Origin: 79-D21 sp022839995
GTDB taxonomy: Bacteria > Synergistota > Synergistia > Synergistales > 79-D21
Reading direction: 5' to 3'
Assembly: GCA_022839995.1 (NCBI GenBank)
Contig: JALHIN010000015.1
Coordinates: forward strand, 1-57,438
DNA length: 57,438 nt
Part shown: positions 22,445-34,477 of the stretch, piece after piece
Position numbering within the stretch: position 1 is the first letter of the stretch
Layout of the letters: the number at the start of each line of letters is the position of its first letter
Notes under the pieces: model-generated
What the model saw: the letters and a program-made list of their open reading frames with translations, nothing else
Told to the model about the DNA's origin: nothing
The model's database searches: none
Translations under genes and position numbers: made by a program

Positions 22445-24331
22445 ATGGAAGAGATCCGAAAGATCGTCGAAAAGAAATACGCGGAAGCCATCCGGAAGGG
22501 GTCGTGCTGCTGCGGGAGTTCGGCCGGAAGCTGCTGCTCGGCCCCTGGGGGGAAGGATGCCATCACGTCGGGCATCTACGGGGAAGAGGTCCTGGAGAAG
22601 CTGCCGGAGTCGGTGAAAAACCAGTCCTTCGGCTGCGGGTCGCCGACCCTGAAGGCGGGGATCCATCCCGGGGAGGTCGTCCTGGACCTCGGGAGCGGTG
22701 CCGGGATCGACACCTTCCTGGCGGCGGAACGGGTTGGCCCGGCGGGCCGCGTGTTCGGGCTGGACATGACCGAGGAGATGCTGGAAACCGCCCGCAAGAA
22801 CGCGGCGGAGATCGGGGCCGGGAACATCACCTACATTAAGGGGACGATCGAGTCGATCCCCCTGCCGGACGAAAGCGTCGACGTGATTCTCTCCAACTGC
22901 GTGATCAACCTTTCTCCCGACAAGCCGGCCGTTTTCCGGGAAGCGTTCCGGGTGCTGCGCCCCGGAGGCAGGCTCTCCGTTTCCGACATGGTCTTCCTCT
23001 GCCGCGTGGATCCTGCGGTCCAGAAAAGCCTGGATGCCTGGGCGGGGTGTGTCGCTGGCGCGGCTTTCGTCGGGGACCTTGCCGGATTCCTCTCGGAAGC
23101 GGGGTTCGAGGAAGTGCGAATCGTCCCGGAAAGGATTTTCCGTTTCACCCGGGAAGAACTCGCGGGGATGTTTCCCGACCTGCCGCCTGAAGCCGCCGAG
23201 GAGGTGAGCGGAGCGCTGGCTTCCGCTTCGGTCACCGCCAGGCGGCCGGTGCAGCCTTGGATGGAGGGTGCCGACTACCGGATCCGGCCCGCCGAACCAG
23301 GAGACCTCGGCCGGGTGGAGGAGCTGCTGCGGGAATGCGGGTTGCCGGTCGAAGGCGTCGGGGAAAACCTGGAATCCTTCCTGGTGGCGGAGAAGGAAGG
23401 AAAAATCATCGGTTCGGCAGGACTCGAGATCGCGGGGGAATCCGCCCTCCTGAGGTCGGTCGCTTCCGCTGCCTGCGCCCGAAAGCGTCGCGTGGCGGAA
23501 ACCCTGGTGAGGCGGGCAGTCGACCGGGCCGCCGAGTCCGGGGCCCGATCGGTTTTCCTGCTGACGGAAACCGCCGAGGGCTGGTTCGCCCGGATGGGGT
23601 TTACCGCCGTTTCCAGGGATGCCCTTCCGGCAGAGATCCGTTCCAGGTCCGCCCTCGAGGGCGTATGCCCTGCCTCCAGCACCTGCATGAAGCTTTCAAC
23701 GGCCGTCTCCCCCGGAGGGGTTCCCCTGGTCGACAGGGAAAGGATCGCGCGGATCCTGGATTTCCTGGTCGAGATCGACGGGCTGAAGCGCGTGTACCGG
23801 GCCGGGTACCTGGCGGACGGGAGTCGTCACGAGAGCGACGCCGAGCACATGTGGCACCTGGGAATGTACGCGCTGGCCCTATCCGGGGAAACTGGCTTTT
23901 CCGGCGACGTCGGGCGCGTCTTGAGGCTCGTGCTGTGTCACGACCTGGTGGAGCTCTACGCGGGGGACACCTATGCCTACGACGAGGCCGGGGTGGAAAA
24001 CCAGGCGGAACGGGAGGAGAAGGCAGCCCGGGCTCTTTTCGGGAAACTGCCTCCCGACCTCGGAGCGTTCTTTTACGGGGCCTGGCGGGAGTTCGAGGAG
24101 CAGGTCACGCCGGAAGCCCGTTTCGCGAGGGCGCTGGACCACTTGCAGGGCTTTGCCCAGAACGTGATCTCCAGCGGGAAATCCTGGACGGAAAACGGGA
24201 TCACCCGCAAGAGGACCTCCCTGCGGACGAGCTTCCCGAGGCAGTATTCCCAGGCGCTCGCGGAGATCGTCGAAACCCTCTACTCCCTCGCCGACGAAAA
24301 GGGGCTGTTCGCGCCCGAGGAGGGTTCCTGA
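22445..24331 (+). CDS. arsM: ArsM-ArsN2-HD three-domain fusion
   Basis: This 628-residue protein joins three domains in one frame. Residues 1-270 are an arsenite S-adenosylmethionine methyltransferase: VLDLGSGAGIDT, and conserved arsenic-binding Cys at 64 (FGCGSP), 152 (SNCVINLSPDK) and 202 (WAGCVAGA), plus a Cys-rich N-terminus (SCCCGSSAGSCC). Residues 277-415 are a GNAT domain of the ArsN2 type (IRPAEPGDLGRVEELL, GVCPASSTCMK). Residues 427-620 are an HD phosphohydrolase of the YfbR/HDDC2 type, with H468 (SDAEHMW), H499-D500 (LCHDLVELYAGD) and D565. The ATG follows GGAGG at 10 bases. A ribosome-binding-like GGAGGGG sits at the GNAT/HD junction but only a CTG follows it. The fusion looks genuine. 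Confidence 0.88.
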   Translation: MEEIRKIVEKKYAEAIRKGSCCCGSSAGSCCSAPGGKDAITSGIYGEEVLEKLPESVKNQSFGCGSPTLKAGIHPGEVVLDLGSGAGIDTFLAAERVGPAGRVFGLDMTEEMLETARKNAAEIGAGNITYIKGTIESIPLPDESVDVILSNCVINLSPDKPAVFREAFRVLRPGGRLSVSDMVFLCRVDPAVQKSLDAWAGCVAGAAFVGDLAGFLSEAGFEEVRIVPERIFRFTREELAGMFPDLPPEAAEEVSGALASASVTARRPVQPWMEGADYRIRPAEPGDLGRVEELLRECGLPVEGVGENLESFLVAEKEGKIIGSAGLEIAGESALLRSVASAACARKRRVAETLVRRAVDRAAESGARSVFLLTETAEGWFARMGFTAVSRDALPAEIRSRSALEGVCPASSTCMKLSTAVSPGGVPLVDRERIARILDFLVEIDGLKRVYRAGYLADGSRHESDAEHMWHLGMYALALSGETGFSGDVGRVLRLVLCHDLVELYAGDTYAYDEAGVENQAEREEKAARALFGKLPPDLGAFFYGAWREFEEQVTPEARFARALDHLQGFAQNVISSGKSWTENGITRKRTSLRTSFPRQYSQALAEIVETLYSLADEKGLFAPEEGS

Positions 24332-24357
24332 AAACCGGTTGCTTTCCGAATCCGTTC

Positions 24358-24387
24358 TTGACCCGAGGGTCCAGGACAGCCTAAACT
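24358..24387 (+). promoter_or_regulatory. Candidate promoter for ppnP
   Basis: TTGACC (24358-24363) and TAAACT (24382-24387) are 18 bases apart, in the 92-base gap before ppnP. Confidence 0.5.
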
Positions 24388-24423
24388 GCTGGGGGAATAC
24401 CAACCTGCAGGGAGGGCTCGCCG

Positions 24424-24744
24424 ATGATCGAGAAGTTCGAAAATGTCACGGTCCTGGCAAAAGGGAACATCTATTTCGACGGAAAGGTGCAGAGCCGGAC
24501 GGTTCTCTTCCCGGACGGTTCGAGAAAGACCCTCGGAGTCATCCTTCCCGGGGAATACGAGTTCGGAACGGCCGACCGGGAGCTGATGGAGATGACCTCC
24601 GGGGTGGCTGAAGTCCTTCTGCCGAACGAAACGGGGTGGAAGGCGTTCGGGCCGGGAACCAGCTTCGGGATCCCCGCCAACAGCAGGTTCAAGTACCGTT
24701 GCACGGAAATCACCGAGTACGTCTGTTCCTATTTCAAGGATTAG
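24424..24744 (+). CDS. ppnP: Pyrimidine/purine nucleoside phosphorylase
   Basis: This 106-residue single-cupin protein of the PpnP (YaiE, DUF1255) family splits nucleosides with phosphate to base and ribose-1-phosphate. The pattern NVTVLAKGNIYFDGKVQSRT, TLGVILPGEYEFGTADRE and FGIPANSRFKYRC is characteristic, and the length is near the E. coli protein. GGGAGGG lies upstream of the ATG. It follows the fusion gene with the HD nucleotidase domain; a nucleotidase followed by a nucleoside phosphorylase makes metabolic sense. Confidence 0.88.
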   Translation: MIEKFENVTVLAKGNIYFDGKVQSRTVLFPDGSRKTLGVILPGEYEFGTADRELMEMTSGVAEVLLPNETGWKAFGPGTSFGIPANSRFKYRCTEITEYVCSYFKD

Positions 24745-24765
24745 GCGAAGCAGCCAGGAAAACGA

Positions 24766-24809
24766 AGGGGAGGCCCCTGCCGGATGGACCCGGCGGGGGC
24801 CTCCCCTTT
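24766..24809. terminator. Bidirectional terminator between ppnP and clpB
   Basis: AGGGGAGGCCCCTGCCGG pairs with CCGGCGGGGGCCTCCCCT around a short loop in the gap between convergent genes. Short T-rich stretches flank both sides. Confidence 0.8.
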
Positions 24810-24820
24810 GGTGTTCTTGC

Positions 24821-27445
<2,625 letters not shown>

Positions 27446-27474
27446 GAGAAATCACCTACCTTGGTGAATGAAGG

Positions 27475-28398
27475 TCAACCTTTTCGCGGGTTGAAACCCG
27501 ATGCGGCCGCCAGGGCCTTCCAAAGCTCCCGTTCCTTCTCCGTCAGGTTTTTCGGGGTGACGATCCGGACCGTCACCAGGAGGTCTCCGACGGAGCCGCC
27601 CCGGGTCGGCAGCCCCTTGTCTTTCAGCCGGAGCACCTGCCCGGAGGAAATCCCCGGGGGTACCCTCAGGGTCACGGTCCCGTCCAGCGTCTGCACCGGG
27701 ACTTCGCATCCCAGGGCCGCTTCCCAGGGAGCCAGGTCCAGGGTCGTTTTCAGGTTGTGGCAGTCCACGGTGAAACGGGGATCGTTCTTCAGCCGGACTT
27801 TCAGGTACAGGTCCCCTGCGGGGCCTCCGCCCCTGCCCGGCGCCCCCTGGCCCGCCAGCCGGATTTTCGTCCCCTCGGAAACCCCCTTGGGGATCGTGAC
27901 GTCGTATTCCCGGCGGCCGGAGGGGGTTTCAAGGGCGATATGCCGGGTCGTGCCGCGGGCCGCTTCCTCCAGGGAGACCTCGATCTCGGCCTCGGTGTCC
28001 TGTCCCTTCTGGGGGCGCCGGACGGTCCTTCGGAAGGGCTCTTCCCCCGGAAAACCGCCCATCCCCCCGAAAATCGTCCGGAAAAAATCGCTGAAATCGA
28101 ACCCGCCGGCGCCTTCGCCGAAGGGCACGCCGGACACGTCCCAGCCCGGAGGCGGGGTAAAGGGTTCACCCTGTTTCCAGTTGGCCCCCAGGGTGTCGTA
28201 TTTTCTCCGTTTTTCGGGATCCTTCAGGACCTCGTAGGCCTCGTTCAGTTCCTTGTACCGCTCTTCCGCTCCCGGGGACTTGTTGACGTCCGGGTGGAGT
28301 TCTCGGGCCTTCTTTCGGAAGGCTTTGCGGATTTCCTCTTCGGTTGCGGTCCTCGGAACGCCGAGAACCGCGTAATAGTCCTTGTAGGTAACGGCCAT
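27475..28398 (-). CDS. DnaJ/CbpA-type co-chaperone
   Basis: This 307-residue J-domain protein has YKDYYAVLGVPRTATEEEI and the essential HPD (ARELHPDVNKS), then a Gly/Phe-rich linker (residues 75-125, FDFSDFFRTIFGGMGGFPG), and two beta-barrel substrate-binding domains with no CxxCxGxG zinc fingers. That makes it a type II (CbpA-like) DnaJ. It stimulates DnaK ATPase. It lies between dnaK and clpB. The ATG follows GGGGGGAAA. Confidence 0.93.
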   Translation of the reverse strand: MAVTYKDYYAVLGVPRTATEEEIRKAFRKKARELHPDVNKSPGAEERYKELNEAYEVLKDPEKRRKYDTLGANWKQGEPFTPPPGWDVSGVPFGEGAGGFDFSDFFRTIFGGMGGFPGEEPFRRTVRRPQKGQDTEAEIEVSLEEAARGTTRHIALETPSGRREYDVTIPKGVSEGTKIRLAGQGAPGRGGGPAGDLYLKVRLKNDPRFTVDCHNLKTTLDLAPWEAALGCEVPVQTLDGTVTLRVPPGISSGQVLRLKDKGLPTRGGSVGDLLVTVRIVTPKNLTEKERELWKALAAASGFNPRKG

Positions 28399-28435
28399 GG
28401 GATTTCCCCCCTTCCGGCTCGGGACCCCCTGGAAC

Positions 28436-28470
28436 CGACGTGCCCCCGCCGCAGGGGAGGGGGCACGTCG
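28436..28470 (-). promoter_or_regulatory. Perfect hairpin between dnaK and dnaJ
   Basis: CGACGTGCCCCC and GGGGGCACGTCG form a 12-base-pair perfect stem with an 11-base loop in the 109-base gap. There is no T run. It may be an mRNA-stabilising or partial-termination element that sets a higher DnaK than DnaJ level (inference). Confidence 0.6.
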
Positions 28471-28507
28471 AAAGGGGCTTACCGAACCCGCACTTTTCCC
28501 GGCGGGC

Positions 28508-30397
<1,890 letters not shown>

Positions 30398-30425
30398 CTG
30401 GAAATCCTCCTTGAGTTGGCGAAAA

Positions 30426-30458
30426 CCGCGGGGCCGGCAAGCGTCCGGCGTCCCGCGG
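30426..30458 (-). promoter_or_regulatory. Hairpin in the dnaK 5' leader
   Basis: On the minus strand CCGCGGG...CCGG...CCGG...CCCGCGG forms a nested stem between promoter and ribosome-binding site, followed by TTTT. It could modulate expression as an attenuator or mRNA stabiliser. No heat-shock CIRCE repeat is present. Confidence 0.5.
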
Positions 30459-30488
30459 AGTTCGATGAAATCGCTATGGAACGGGTTC

Positions 30489-30517
30489 ATTATATTGGTC
30501 AGGATTCATCAGGACAA
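30489..30517 (-). promoter_or_regulatory. Promoter for the dnaK operon
   Basis: TTGTCC (30517-30512) and TATAAT (30494-30489) are 17 bases apart on the minus strand, about 92 bases before the dnaK ATG. Confidence 0.7.
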
Positions 30518-30590
30518 ATCATCGAGGGTAGTCTGGAGGACTATCAGGCCCATTCAATGCCAAATAACCCTATGAAAATGGTCATTTGAA

Positions 30591-31478
30591 TCATAAATCT
30601 CTTTCTTGCTTCTTTTTTCGCCTTTCCGCTTCTGACCAGACCGAGAGGAGGACGCCGGCCAGGATGACGCTCCCGCCCAGCAGGACCTGCCCGTTCAGCG
30701 TTTCCCTTCCCCAGGCGACGGAAAGGAAATAGCCGAAGGGGCCTTCGAGGGAAAGAAGGATTCCCGCGTGGGTGTCGTCGCAGAATTTCTGGGCCGAGTT
30801 CTGGGCCCAGAAGGCAAACAGCGTGAGGCCGAAGACGAGGTAGGCCAGGGCCCCCCATCCCGGCAGGGATAAGGCCGTTTCGGGGAAGGGCTCGAAGAGA
30901 AGCGCCGCGGCGACGAGGACCAGGGCCGCCGTGTCCACCTGGAAGACCGCCAGGGCCATGGGATCCATGACGCGACAGAGGTGGCCGATGACGATCACGT
31001 CCAGCGCGATGAAGAGCGCCAGGAGGCAGGACAGGACGTCGCCCCTGCCGAAGGCCATCCCCGGGGTGAAGGCCATCACCATCAGGCCTGCGGTGCAGAG
31101 CAGGGCCGCGGCAAGGCCCTCCGGGGCGGGGCGCCTCCGGTAGAGGAGGCTGTAGAGAAGGGGCACCAGGACGACGTTGGTCCCCGCGATGAAGGCCTGT
31201 CTCCCCGGCGTGGTGAAAAGGAGGCCGAAAATCTGGAGGAGGAAGAGGACGGCGATGACGAACCCCGCCCCGGCTGCCGGCAGGAGGAGGCGCCGCTCGA
31301 CGGCGGCGATGCGCTGCCGGAAGAAAAACGACATGAGCAGGGCGGCGATTCCGAGACGGATCGCCGATAGCCACAGGGGGCCCATTTCCTGGAGGAGGAA
31401 ATCGCTCACAGGGTATCCGGCTCCCCAGAGGAAGGCGACCAGGAGCATCGTTGCGTCCGCTAGAATGGTCTTGCGCAT
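30591..31478 (-). CDS. EamA/DMT-family transporter
   Basis: This 295-residue inner-membrane protein has ten predicted hydrophobic segments in two EamA repeats (ADATMLLVAFLWGAGYPVSD at the start of repeat 1; ALAYLVFGLTLFAFWAQN in repeat 2). It is a drug/metabolite exporter-type protein of unknown substrate. The ATG at 31478 is the most reasonable start, but no clear ribosome-binding site precedes it. A TAGAAT hexamer just upstream suggests a very short leader. It is divergent from the YhcH-like gene and precedes dnaK, which has its own promoter. Confidence 0.85.
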   Translation of the reverse strand: MRKTILADATMLLVAFLWGAGYPVSDFLLQEMGPLWLSAIRLGIAALLMSFFFRQRIAAVERRLLLPAAGAGFVIAVLFLLQIFGLLFTTPGRQAFIAGTNVVLVPLLYSLLYRRRPAPEGLAAALLCTAGLMVMAFTPGMAFGRGDVLSCLLALFIALDVIVIGHLCRVMDPMALAVFQVDTAALVLVAAALLFEPFPETALSLPGWGALAYLVFGLTLFAFWAQNSAQKFCDDTHAGILLSLEGPFGYFLSVAWGRETLNGQVLLGGSVILAGVLLSVWSEAERRKKKQERDL

Positions 31479-31524
31479 GGTGGCTATTCTACACTCAGTT
31501 TCGGAAAGGAAGGGCGGGGTCAGG

Positions 31525-31986
31525 ATGATCACGGGCAGGATCGAAGAATTCCGGCATTACCGCGTTCCCGCGGAGGGGGTCGAAGAAGCCCTGGCCTGGT
31601 TGGAGAAAGGCGGAGCGGATACCCTTGAACCCGGGCGGTATCCGCTGGAAGGAACCGGGGCGGTGGCGATCGTGGCGGAAGGGACGACGGTCCCGGAAGG
31701 ATGCGAGGAGTGGGAGGCCCACCGGCGTTTCGCCGATCTCCAGGTCGTCCTCTCGGGAGAGGAGGTCATGGGGTTCGCCCCGCTTTCGGCGATGGCTCCC
31801 AAGGGGGAGTACGACGAAGAAAACGATTGCCAGGTCCTTTCCGGGACCGGGAATTTCATGAAGGTCCAGCCCGGCGGGTTCGCTTTCTTCGCCCCGAACG
31901 ATGCCCACAAGGCCATGCTTTCGCCGGAGGAAGGCGAGGCCCGCCGGGTCCGGAAGGTGATCTTCAAGCTTCCCTGGAAGGGTTGA
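31525..31986 (+). CDS. YhcH/YjgK/YiaL-family protein
   Basis: This 153-residue cupin-like protein of the DUF386 (YhcH/YiaL) family has EEWEAHRRFADLQVVLSGEEVM and GGFAFFAPNDAHKAMLSPEEGEARRVRKVIFKL. Members bind a metal and often accompany sugar or sialic-acid catabolism as epimerase-like or accessory proteins. The Glu-His and terminal His metal ligands are present. No sugar genes are adjacent, so its task here is unclear. GGCGGGG lies upstream of the ATG. Confidence 0.83.
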   Translation: MITGRIEEFRHYRVPAEGVEEALAWLEKGGADTLEPGRYPLEGTGAVAIVAEGTTVPEGCEEWEAHRRFADLQVVLSGEEVMGFAPLSAMAPKGEYDEENDCQVLSGTGNFMKVQPGGFAFFAPNDAHKAMLSPEEGEARRVRKVIFKLPWKG

Positions 31987-32017
31987 AGAGTTTTCTTCAA
32001 AAGCTGTACCGCTGAAG

Positions 32018-33178
32018 GCGAAAGCGTGCTAAGGTCGACCTGATGGCCGGGGTGGCCATGGTCCGGGGGGATACCTATGCCCGGTCGTTCAGGGACCTCG
32101 CCGGTCGATTTGGAATCGGATTCGAAGCCCTGGAAGTGGACGACTACCCGGACGTATTCCGGGCACTGGAGTCCGGGAAAGCCCCAGTGGGCCTGGTCAG
32201 CCGTTCCTACGGACAGGCCAACCAGGGCCGTTTCCACGTGACGCGCACCCCTATCGTGATTTCCCCCGTCGAGCTCAGGTTCGCCGCTCCGCTGGGACGG
32301 AGCGCCGTCCTCCTGCAGGTCCTGGATTTCCACCTGGGGCAGATGAAAACCCTCGAGGATTCCGAGTGGCTTCGGTCCATGTCGAAGTGGATCGAGGGGG
32401 GAGCCGCCGACCGCCTGCCGGGCTGGGTCGTTCCCGCGGCCTGGGGAGCCGGTTTGCTGCTTTTGGTTTTCCTTTTCGCGGCCTTCCTTTTCCGGAAAAA
32501 GGCGGTGCGGCTTGCCCGCCAGCTCCTGAAGAGCCGGGAAGCGCTCCGGGTCCAGAAGGACACCCTCGAGAACCTCTTTCAAAATTCACCGGAAGCCATC
32601 GCCTTCCTGGATGCAGAAGGGATGGTGGTGAGGGTCAATCGACCCTTTTTCGAGTTGTTCGGCTTTACCGGCGAAGAGTGCAGGGGAAGGCACCTGGACG
32701 ATCTCCTCGTTCCTGCCGACCGGAAGGAGGAGGCCTCCCGCATTACCGACCGTGCAAGAAGGGGGTTGCCCACTTCGTTCGAGACAGTGCGGACGGCGAA
32801 GGACGGAAAGCGAATCGACGTTCAGGCCCAGGGCGTCCCGGTCTTCAGCGAGGGAGGCAAGATCGGGGAATATTTCCTCTACCGGGACATCCGGGACCGC
32901 AAGGCCGCCGAAAGGGCCCTCCTGGCGAACCGGGAAGACCTGAAGCGAAGCCTCCAGAGGATGGACCGTGCCTGGAAGCAAACGGTGGAGGTCCTCTCTT
33001 CCACGGCGGAGGCCAGGGATCCCTACACGGCGGGGCACCAGCGAAAAGTCGCCCAGCTTGCAGGGGCACCCTCTTCGACGAGAACGTTGTGGACGCCTGC
33101 CTTTTCCTGTTCCGGGAAAAGCGGTTCGCCTTCCGGGAGCTCGAGGAGATCCGAAGTCCCTGGGCTTTGCCCCTGTAG
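32018..33178 (+). pseudogene. Periplasmic-sensor/PAS/HD-GYP protein, internally deleted
   Basis: The frame opens just after a stop and lacks a signal peptide. It begins inside a substrate-binding sensor domain (VRGDTYARSFRDLAGRFGI, FRALESGKAPVGLVSR), followed by one transmembrane helix (about 32418-32490), a coiled segment and a PAS domain (LFQNSPEAIAFLDAEGMVVRVN). It then enters an HD-GYP phosphodiesterase domain (VEVLSSTAEARDPYTAGHQRKVAQLA) but jumps at about 33062, with a frame change, to the domain's last residues (GTLFDENVVDACLFLFREKR). The HD and GYP catalytic motifs are gone. It was once a cyclic-di-GMP phosphodiesterase sensor. Confidence 0.78.
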
Positions 33179-33291
33179 TCCGGTTCACCGACTTTGCGAA
33201 AAATGGAATTTGTTTGACAGCCCGGGTTTTTCATACGAAACTGGAAGGGCTTAATTTGGCATCCAATTCAGACCTTTGGGAGGACGGCAAG

Positions 33292-34299
33292 ATGGACATA
33301 GAGCGGTTTGCAGCGGTGGTCGATACCCATACGGGTGGTGAACCGACGCGCCTGGTCGTGGGCGGTGGGCCCCTCCTCAAGGGAGCTACGATCACCGAGA
33401 AGTGGCTGGATTTCATGGAGAATCACGACGATTTCAGGGCCTTTGTCATGAACGAGCCCCACGGGCATTCGGACATGTTTGGCGCCCTGCTGGTTCCGGC
33501 CTGTCATCCGGAGGCCCATTACGGGATCATCTTCATGGACGCGGCAACAAGCCTTTCCATGTGCGGACACGGTTCCATCGGGCTGGGCCGCACCCTGGTC
33601 GACCTGGGAATGATCCCGAAAACCGAGCCGTTCACGGAGGTCGTGCTGGACACCCCGGCGGGCCTCGTCCGCCTCAAGGTCGAAGTGAAGGACAACATCG
33701 TGGGGGACGTCATCCTGAGCAACGTCCCGGCTTTCGTCTACGCCCGGGACATCGAGCTGATGGTCCCCTCGCTGGGCAGGAAGATTCACCTGGACATCTC
33801 CTACGGGGGCAATTTCTTCGCCATCGTCCCGGCCGGGCAGCTGGACCTCGAAATTTCACCCGCCGAGTGCGGGCGGATCGTGCCGCTGGGACTGGAGATC
33901 CTGAGAGAGGTCAACCGGACGGTGAAGGTGCAGCACCCCGAGGAGAAGGCCATCGACCACGTGGCCCTGGTGGAGTTCAGCCTGGAGAGGCCCGGCCAGG
34001 TCACACGGAACACGGTGGTCTGGGGAGAGGGAAACCAGGACCGTTCCCCCTGCGGCACCGGCACCTGCGCGAAGATGGCGCTCCTGGCCGCCAAGGGGAA
34101 GCTTGCCCCGGGCGAGAAGTTCCTGCACCAGAGCATCACGGACAGCCTGTTCGAAGGCTGGTATGAACCAGGTCCGAAAGTAGGCGGCTTTGACACGGTC
34201 CTCCCGTTCCTCAAAAGCCGGTCCTACGTCACCGGTTTCAACTTTCTCCTGAAACAGCCCGGCGACAAGGTGGGAGAAGGGTTCCAGCTGAAACGCTGA
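33292..34299 (+). CDS. Proline racemase family protein
   Basis: This 335-residue cofactor-independent racemase/epimerase has both catalytic cysteines: C91 in SLSMCGHGSIG and C253 in DRSPCGTGTCAKM. Two Cys indicate racemase or epimerase rather than the dehydratase variants, which lack one. Proline or 4-hydroxyproline is the likely substrate. The next gene encodes a FAD-dependent amine oxidase, as in hydroxyproline or D-proline catabolism. The ATG at 33292 follows GGGAGG by 8 bases. It lies downstream of the deleted sensor gene. Confidence 0.9.
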   Translation: MDIERFAAVVDTHTGGEPTRLVVGGGPLLKGATITEKWLDFMENHDDFRAFVMNEPHGHSDMFGALLVPACHPEAHYGIIFMDAATSLSMCGHGSIGLGRTLVDLGMIPKTEPFTEVVLDTPAGLVRLKVEVKDNIVGDVILSNVPAFVYARDIELMVPSLGRKIHLDISYGGNFFAIVPAGQLDLEISPAECGRIVPLGLEILREVNRTVKVQHPEEKAIDHVALVEFSLERPGQVTRNTVVWGEGNQDRSPCGTGTCAKMALLAAKGKLAPGEKFLHQSITDSLFEGWYEPGPKVGGFDTVLPFLKSRSYVTGFNFLLKQPGDKVGEGFQLKR

Positions 34300-34325
34300 A
34301 CGACGGGACGGGGGAGCGAAAAGGG

Positions 34326-34403
34326 ATGAATTGCCAGGACGACTGGCACCTGCCCCTGCCAAGGGGATGCCGAAAAAGACCTCCGTGTGAAAGGTCGGAC
34401 TGA
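34326..34403 (+). CDS. Putative 25-codon leader peptide before the FAD oxidase
   Basis: A short frame starts at the ATG at 34326, 9 bases after GGGGGAG, and ends at TGA 34401-34403. It contains four Pro residues, including a Pro-Pro pair (RPPC, residues 18-21) whose codons form the left arm of a long-range stem that hides the ribosome-binding site of the next gene. This is the geometry of a translational leader peptide. It could also be a chance frame. Confidence 0.4.
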   Translation: MNCQDDWHLPLPRGCRKRPPCERSD

Positions 34404-34474
34404 ACCCGAGCGGCTTGTCCAGTGTTCGGGAGAGCGAGGCAGCTCTCCCCTGACGATGCCAAGGGAGGTCTTTT
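34374..34474 (+). promoter_or_regulatory. Structured leader sequestering the FAD-oxidase RBS
   Basis: AAAAGACCTCC (34374-34384) is perfectly complementary to GGAGGTCTTTT (34464-34474), which contains the ribosome-binding site and ends 3 bases before the ATG of the FAD oxidase. The 79-base interval contains a perfect 8-base-pair hairpin, GGGAGAGC/GCTCTCCC (34428-34449). Formation of the outer stem should block translation, so an RNA switch is plausible. It does not match a riboswitch class I know. Confidence 0.6.
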
Positions 34475-34477
34475 CGC

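Noticed and set aside
30398..30590. Possible CIRCE heat-shock operator before dnaK
   Set aside because: No TTAGCACTC-N9-GAGTGCTAA-like repeat is present.
33214..33240. Promoter with TTGACA before proline racemase
   Set aside because: No acceptable -10 hexamer lies at 16-18 bases; the best candidate (TACGAA) is at only 14.
34300..34477. Glycine riboswitch upstream of the FAD oxidase
   Set aside because: The conserved glycine aptamer core sequences are absent; only a generic structured leader can be supported.
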